Assembly: GCA_020064725.1 (NCBI GenBank)
Contig: JAGTWJ010000001.1
Coordinates: 6,014,001-6,078,000 of the forward strand
Length of the DNA stretch: 64,000 bases
DNA from: Drechslerella dactyloides
Lineage: Eukaryota; Ascomycota; Orbiliomycetes; Orbiliales; Orbiliaceae
Reading direction: 5' to 3'
This document shows, piece after piece, positions 57,607 to 64,000 of this stretch; the stretch's first letter is position 1, and each line of letters begins with the position of its first letter. The translations under genes were made by a program, and so were the position numbers. Below the pieces are notes generated by a model. It was not told the origin of the DNA. It saw only the letters and a list, made by a program, of their open reading frames with translations, and did not search any database.

Positions 57607-59184
57607 CTAACGCACTGTTTTCCCTATGATATCAGCATCGATCTCAATCCAGGTGACGGATAGGCCAGCCGTTCGGGCGCAATTGAATTGGACGTACTCT
57701 TGTTCCCGTCCTGGATATGCCAGATCAAGGACAGCTCTCCAACGGGGATTCGCTTCGAACGAAGTGCGAATAGGTGCCAGTAATTTTACCATAGCCTTTG
57801 CAACCGCACTCTTTAGTGCTTTCGAGGAAAGACTTTGGCTAAGGAAATCTGTCTCAATTTCTTCATACGATGCGTAATGCTGATACTGACCATCATCCAA
57901 AGCAACAGAGAAGATGTATCCATCTGGCGCACCCGCTTCAGTGAATGGAGCGTACTTGGAGATGGCCCTCGCAGAATTATTTAGTCGCAATCTGCTGATC
58001 GGAAGGAGAACTACTTTCAGAAGTGCCAAGATTGGATTTTCTCCAGTACTCATTCCTGGATCACAAATAGCTTCAATAATCTTTCGATGGACTAAATCCG
58101 GGGTGTCAAGTAAATCAACTTTGGATCTTGGATCCGACGCTGACATCTTTGTTCCTGTAAGTCCCGGTAGCATCGTGTTATAGATGTGTGCGTGTCGCTT
58201 TCCGTGACCGATTTTTGGAAGAAATTCATCACCATAGATGTTATAGCCTGCCTTCGCATTGCAATAAGAACATCAACATGAGCATGAAGACTTCCTTGGA
58301 TATGCTAAATTCATACCTGATCAAGTCCTCCGAGCTGAAAATCGCAATTCATGTATCGCTCATCTAAGCATTGAATTATAGGACACATCAAAGGGCTCAT
58401 CATTGTCGCGTTTCGAAGTTCGTCGTTGGGAGACCTAGCAGCCGCTTGCGACGTGAGAGACAAGAGTTCGTAGGCATCATTGACGAACTCAGGAGTATCG
58501 GCGAATGCAGTTTCTTGATAGAACTGAATGCGCGAGACTGGGAGACCGAGAATAGCTTCAAACACTGCACCGAGCGCGAATTTATAGTATTCAGCACGGT
58601 GAGCGACTAAAGACCGCGGATGTTTGTAGTTAACCAGAAACGCGTAGACATCTGGAATCACATGATATGTTAGCTAACCCAGGTTTTAGATATGCTTCAA
58701 TGAAGTAAAAATCCTGCAAGCTTTCACAACCTGCAAGAAGAACCTTCACCTATAAAAATAATGTAAGTCAGCAGTATATCCGTACTCACAACGACGTAGC
58801 GTATAGGCAAATACCTCCACACCCGCTTCCACGAGCTCTGCAATCTTCACGAATGGCACAAGGTAGCCAATATGTGCTGAGGAGGGGCTTGTCAGCATAC
58901 AAACTTTGAAGAAAGTCAGTGATCGAACCTACGCCTCCCGGTCGGCGCCACACCTATACTCAAAAATTAGTACAAACGCGAGCTGCTTTCGAATTACCTA
59001 ACATTAAAATTTGTAATTATCACGCTATATACTAACCCCAAAAGAGACTTGGGTCTGTTTTATCGTGTAGAGTTGCTTCGATCAACCGCCTGTCTTCATC
59101 ATCTACTCGTCCCAAGCCGCGAGTAATCAGGTCAAGCCGGGCATCCAAGTCTAGATCAGGATGCGCCATCGCGGTATTCGACAT
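57607..59184 (-). CDS. tyrosyl-tRNA synthetase-like protein (divergent paralogue)
   Basis: Class I aminoacyl-tRNA synthetase of the eukaryotic/archaeal TyrRS type. Six exons: 59184-59037, 58953-58933, 58876-58815, 58749-58731, 58651-58317 and 58251-57607, 409 aa. Exons 2 and 4 are only 21 and 19 bases; both are needed to keep the fold. The HIGH-type motif is PHIGY (57-61) after FWGVAPTGR. KMSAS (230-234) is the KMSKS loop, inside MLPGLTGTKMSASDPRSK. ERYMNCDFQLGGLDQ is the usual pre-loop element. The region after it (AGYNIYGDEFLPKIGHGKRH) and the C-terminus (SVTWIEIDADIIGKTVR) differ from housekeeping fungal TyrRS, which have a Lys-rich tail. Lying between biosynthetic genes, it may activate tyrosine or an analogue for the pathway, or be a resistant copy. 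A housekeeping role is not excluded. Confidence 0.85.
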
Positions 59185-60108
59185 TGTCGATGTGACGTAG
59201 TGCTAGAACGCGAACCGTGATGTACTTGGCCAGCAAACTCGCGCGTGGAACAGTTGATTCGTAAGAGATAGAGGTCGTATGGTTTATGTATGTGTTCCTA
59301 TAACAAGTTTGCGTCAGCCATTAAGCAGGTATCAATGTGGTCGGTGTCTCCCAATTGTGTGTTATATTGCCAAGTGTTGGTGATGAATTGATCTAAACCG
59401 AACCTAGCCTAGTCTTGCGGCACCCCCGAAACCATTTCCGAGTGCTCTTTCCTTGTAGCCTTGCGAGTTTTCCCAGGTGTCCTACAATGACCAGATCTCA
59501 ACCCCGCTTGATGAGCGGAATAACCGAGTTTTGCACTTCTTTCCTTTTTCCTTTCCTGATTTGGTTTTCTTGATCCTTTGTACGCGTGCCTCGAATATTA
59601 ACCCACAGGCGCCAGTGGATTGGGGCATCCAAATGCATATGCACAAGCACATGCGTCCGGCCCCCCTATCCTTCCCGCCGAAACCCTAAAGTGTCTTCCA
59701 ATGCCCTTGATCTAGACAGTTTCAATGAACACTACCCCCGCGAGCTTGGAATTGTTCCTCTCTGGGGAGAATGAGGTATTTAATTTGTGGAGAGTCTATT
59801 TGTGACAGGTTATGCATGCAAATGTTGGCACAGCACTCGATCGAGCTTGCATGTACGACAAAATGGCCGGTCAAGTAACTTGGGTAACTGTCTGGATTCC
59901 TCTTGTTCCATGTCGTGGGATAGGTGATGCCACTCCCTCTTCAATATTGACCTATGTTGTATCAAAGATTCCCAGCGTGGTCGATTATGATATAAAACGA
60001 AACAGCCGTAAAGATTGTAGCGGCGGCATTTATACGGAACTCTCAATCTTGATCTCAAATCTTCCGCTTCCACAATAGCAGGATATCTCCTCATTCACTC
60101 CATCAAGC
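59185..60108. other. divergent spacer between synthetase and oxygenase genes
   Basis: Shared upstream region of the two genes. A motif-like copy (CTTGCGAGTTTTCC) lies near 59460. No gene seen. Confidence 0.5.
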
Positions 60109-61079
60109 ATGCCAGCTGCTGCCACGAAGGCGGTCGTTGAAAATACGGAGATCGATGTTGCCCCGTTGGAAGTCATCAACTTAAAATTATTGCTAGAGGA
60201 CGATGAAGCCGAACGCTTGAAACTGCATCATGCCGCAAGCTCCTTGGGGTTTTTCTACATTGATGCGAGAAATTCAACGGAATACGTCGCCGATGTGGAA
60301 CAAATGTATTCCATCACGGAGAGATACTTTATGCAAACTGAGGAGGCAAAGCTTCGAGACTATGTAGAGTTTGATGAGTTTCGTGGGTATGTAAAATCCA
60401 GAACCTGCTCCAAAACCATCACGTATACTTAATTCGTGGTTTACGGCGCAGTTACAAAGGAGGAAAAAATTGGGGATCCCTGGAGGTAAACGTCTTCTGT
60501 ATCCTTTCCCTCTCTCATGTTGTATATGCACAGCTAATGCGTTCCGCGTAAAAGATTCTACGAGATGACATCCTCCACAACAAGGTTTCACTACCAAATG
60601 TGGTACAACCTGATACCGCTACGATCCACGGCTTCATTTCGTTCTCGCATGAGATTGTTCATACGATCATCGCAAGCTTGTCAAAATCTCTATGGCCTGA
60701 TTCTAAGAAGAGCCTTAAGGATAAGCATCGTCCACACGAACCGAATAATAGTAGCCTGAAAGTATACCGCGGACCCATGCTGGAAAATCTAGCAGACGTT
60801 GGGGATAACACGCACACGGATGGTGGTACCCTGACATTGCTCTTCACTGATAAGTGGGGAACACAAATTGAGCTCCCGTGGAATAAGGAATGGGCATGGG
60901 TTGAGGCGAGGCCGGGGCATGCGATTGTAACTGTTGGTGATACTTTACAGGCTTTGTCCAGCGGGAAGTTTCATTCCTGCCGACATCGAGTCTCACAGCC
61001 CGTCGCTGGTTTTGAGGAGCGGTGGGCAGTAACCTACTTTTTCAGGCCAGAAAATGATACCGCTATGGCCCCCATGTAA
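60109..61079 (+). CDS. IPNS/ACC-oxidase-like Fe(II) oxygenase
   Basis: Non-haem iron oxygenase of the isopenicillin-N-synthase/ACC-oxidase/2-oxoglutarate family. Three exons: 60109-60386, 60452-60485 and 60555-61079, 278 aa. The N-terminal DIOX_N part contains VINLKLLLEDDEAE and HHAASSLGFFYIDA. The iron ligands are His191 and Asp193 (NTHTDGGTLTLLF) and His248 (HSCRHRV). The usual RxS motif that holds the 2-oxoglutarate carboxylate reads Arg260-Trp-Ala262 here, so the Ser is replaced by Ala. This may mean a changed co-substrate contact. About 60 residues shorter than many family members, mainly before the core. It shares a divergent promoter region with the synthetase and precedes the ACC-synthase-like gene on the same strand. 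Confidence 0.88.
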
Positions 61080-62264
61080 CGCGAGATGCTTGATCAAAGC
61101 CTGTGGCACGAGTTCTTACACAAAAAGTCATTATGTGTGCCAAAAGGCGGCATGAAATGCCAACCTGCTTCTTTTAGTGTACTAGCTCCACCCACGGAAC
61201 CAAATATATCCGTGGCAGATTAATAAAGAGAATGATAAAACCTTGGAGTATTGTCCAATTGGACTAGAACGTGGCATCTTCCGAATTCCGGGCGACTTCA
61301 AATTGGCGCTTGCACAGAGTCGTTAATAGTGTACTATGCTACATCGGATGCTAATCCGACAAGACGGTGTGACGTGGTCTGCAGGGCTCCGTGGGCGTCG
61401 CGGGAAGGTTAAAAGCTCAAACGGGTATGTAATTAAAATTACAGATCGTCCCGCCCCCTGACCTTGGTAACAACATTTGGTCTGGGCTACACAGCTGTGT
61501 AGCTAGAAAGACGAAATCAAGCTGAAAACACCATTACTAAGGCAGCACGACATCAATGTTATTGGATTTGCAGAACAAACGTGGCATTGAAGCGCCTAAA
61601 AAATTCTACATCAAAAAACGATTGGTCTTGAACTAACAGCTGAACTTAAGATCCCCACCCCAGGAATGTGACTTACAACGAAGCACACCAGGGATATTTT
61701 GGTTGTCCGGGAAATGTACCAATACAGTATATTTTCGATCAACTGTATACTCTCCATGGTGAGATATGAGTTGTTTTACTTAGCTACTTTCGCACTCGGA
61801 GATGATTTCTAGGTACTTGTGCATCAGACTGGGCTAACTGTTGCCAATAGAGTGCTCTTGTGATAACGCCCCTCAGAGGCTGGTTCCAGTTGACGTGATA
61901 TGCTAGTTCCGCAGTTTGCCTCACAAATGTCGTGGGCCTAAGCGGAATCAAGCGACTTCGCTTATCCAAATAATATCGGCGTCTCTCAACTAGTCCGCTA
62001 GATTATTATTGTAGTCTGGCCGCCAAATCACCAGATATTGTGGTCCTTACTCAAGGATGTTCCCGAAATAAACCTTTTGATGCCCACTTCTTCAAGACCT
62101 TCTATGTCAAGAATTCATAGGACCTCCTACACCATGAGGTTCTCAGACATGTCAAAAAGATAACATCCATTTCGGTATCCTATATAATACAACCCACACT
62201 TTTAGTTGGTCCTTTGAAGAAATCTAGTGTCAACATCTGATAGTATTCCGCTCCCAAATTAACA
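61080..62264. other. spacer between oxygenase and PLP gene
   Basis: No gene; a small minus-strand ORF near 61784-61969 is not protein-like. Probable promoter of the PLP gene in the last 200 bases. Confidence 0.45.
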
Positions 62265-64000
62265 ATGGGTTCATATATGCCTTCGAAAGAGCCGATACTG
62301 TCTGATCGAGCTCTGAGCAATATCAACAACCGCAATGAGTACTTCGAATCACTAATTAAGGTTTGTGGGCTTGGAAATGAACACTTTGATCTTAATCTCG
62401 CTCAGTGTATTATTAGTTGGCGCAGGAAGATATCACAATCAATTCTGACTTTTAAATTTTGATTCTAGTTGATGGCAAACACATATAACGAAAAGACGAA
62501 TCCAACTGGAATGCAAGTTTAAATTTCTAGTATTATATGAAAGCAAGATCGTTAGTATTCCAATGCTGACAAGGACGGCAGAATAAACTTAGCGATCGCA
62601 GAGAACAGCTTTATGCAACAAGTGGTTTTTGACTACTTGAACGAAAACGTAATCAAAAGCCAGCCTCGCAGCCAGGCTATAGCGCCTGGCTTCGAGGCTA
62701 ATTGAAAACTATAATTCTTGTCACTCTCTGCATGCATCTTCTCGAGTATTGATGCTAATATATACATACATATACTATAGCTCCGGCTTGAAGCGAAACA
62801 CCTTACATACGGCGATGGCCCAGGCGGCTCAACGCGTCTACGCAGAAATCTATCAAGATTTGTAAATACTTATTTTCATTCAGTGGAAGATGTTCAACTG
62901 GAAGAAATAGTGGTAAGCGCTGGGGTGAGCGGTATCATGGATCATTTGGTATGGACACTTTGCGATGAGGGAGATGGCATCTTGGTTGGGAAGCCTATGT
63001 ATTCTGGATTTGCTAAGGGTAAGTGCAGAAAAGTCGATGAAGATTATATGGCAGCTATCCAGTTATCATCTAACGGAAAATATCAAACCCAACCTAGATT
63101 TTGACGCAAGGTCAAGGTAAGCCAGTATACAGAATCTAGCCATTGGAATTACGAGGTCGTTGACATTCTCCAAGAGTCATTCCTGTCCCAGTCTCTTTTG
63201 GCGAGATCGACCCATTTTCTATTCAAGCTCTAGTTTGCTACGAGCGGGAATTGAGGATCTTCAATAAAAGCAAACCAGGCCGGAAAATAAGAGCCTTGCT
63301 CATCGCGAATCCACATAATCCTTTCGGGAAGTGCTATGTAAGTAATTGTCGTGAACCAGACCATGTTAGCTGATATTAATCATAAATGGCAACCAGCATA
63401 GTCGCGCCAGGCGCTTCTAGCGTACATGGAATTCTGCGAAGCACACGACCTTCATTTGATCGCGGACGAGATATACGCAATGTCTATCTTCAAGACGCCG
63501 TCTAACAAAGAGGCCATCGGGTTTCATAGTGTCCTATCCATCCCCAATGTCGGTATCATTGATCCCAGACGTATACATGTCCTGTAAGTATCGGCTTTAT
63601 ATACCCTGTAGATATTGAATATGGGCGCAGAGGCACGTTAGAAGATTGCAAGAACTTTGACGGGCATCACACTCAATCGATTTGCTAATGATCCAGCTGG
63701 TATCAGGTACGGCATGTCCAAAGACTTCTCTTCTAATGGCCTCCGCCTAGGAATGGTTATATCCCGCGATAAAAAGCTCGTGGAAGTGATGGCTGGCCTC
63801 GCACTCTTTTCCTGGACTTCTTCCCCAGCAGATCTCGCTTGGTGTATCATTCTTGAGGATGCTGCTTTTCTCGAGTATTATTTGTCGGAGCACCAGCGAA
63901 GGCTGGCGGAAGGCTACGAATTTTTGGCAGGCATCTTGGACAATTTAGGTATAAACTACGTCAAGGGTGGCAATGCAGGTTTTTTTCTATGGATCGATTT
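62265..64000 (+). CDS. ACC-synthase-like PLP-dependent enzyme (3' end beyond window)
   Basis: Fold-type I PLP enzyme of the ACC synthase / class I aminotransferase group. Eight exons seen: 62265-62360, 62469-62516, 62574-62648, 62781-63018, 63098-63116, 63175-63337, 63402-63583 and 63707 onwards; 371 residues are visible. Motifs in order: NPTGMQDGRINLAIAEN, LTYGDGPGGSTRLRRNLSRF, VSAGVSGIMDHLVWTLCDEG, GKPMYSGF, IANPHNPFG (the NP of substrate binding), HLIADEIYAMSIF (Asp and Tyr contacting PLP) and YGMSKDF with the PLP lysine at residue 279. A 19-base exon and a 132-base intron carrying a palindromic repeat are unusual. ACC synthases release ACC from SAM, but fungal homologues include aminotransferases and other lyases, so the reaction is open. 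Confidence 0.88.
62662..62701. repeat. palindromic repeat inside an intron of the PLP gene
   Basis: AGCCTCGCAGCCAGGC and GCGCCTGGCTTCGAGGCTAA form a near-perfect hairpin with a very short loop. Same family as the other arm motifs (TCGNNGCCAG core). It lies between the donor at 62649 and the acceptor at 62780. Confidence 0.65.

Overview
The window is nuclear DNA of a filamentous ascomycete (Pezizomycotina). Genes carry short GT-AG introns, mostly 40-160 bp and often with a CTAAC-like branch site. The proteins have clear fungal orthologues (Crh-type cell wall transglycosylase, MCM4, RPA1, Utp18, Drn1/Cwf19-like), and long A+T-rich spacers separate G+C-richer genes. No rRNA, tRNA, CRISPR or intact transposon was found.

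Layout. 1-4.3 kb: the 3' end of an unidentified gene and a CorA-family Mg2+ transporter. 4.3-11.2 kb: gene-poor, with only broken coding relics and simple repeats. 11.2-27.8 kb: a mostly housekeeping block with a Crh-like GH16 enzyme, MCM4, a nitronate monooxygenase, Utp18, a Drn1/CWF19L1-like splicing protein and an unidentified four-exon gene. 30.3-37.3 kb: an island of three secreted plant-cell-wall enzymes (acetyl xylan esterase-like CE1 with CBM1, GH53 galactanase, AA9 monooxygenase with CBM1). 37.7-42.0 kb: RPA1 and a membrane-anchored short-chain dehydrogenase. 45.0-51.7 kb: an amino-acid permease and an MFS transporter in long spacers.

53.0-64.0 kb looks like an undescribed biosynthetic cluster. 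In order it holds a SABATH-type carboxyl methyltransferase, a borosin-type (omphalotin-enzyme-like) alpha-N-methyltransferase that ends before any core peptide, a GNAT acetyltransferase, a divergent tyrosyl-tRNA synthetase paralogue, an isopenicillin-N-synthase/ACC-oxidase-like oxygenase, and an ACC-synthase-like PLP enzyme that runs off the end. The MFS transporter just upstream could export the product. An N-methyltransferase, a carboxyl methyltransferase, an acetyltransferase, an oxygenase, a PLP enzyme and a spare aminoacyl-tRNA synthetase fit modification of a small peptide or amino-acid product. The synthetase could activate a substrate or provide self-protection. All of this functional linkage is inference.

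A second unexplained signal is a dispersed short hairpin repeat (arm core like GTCTCGCGAGCCAGACTGCC). It recurs at a dozen or more places in the spacers, once just after the borosin-type gene and once inside an intron of the PLP gene. Its arms differ mainly by C-to-T and G-to-A changes, as repeat-induced point mutation would leave.
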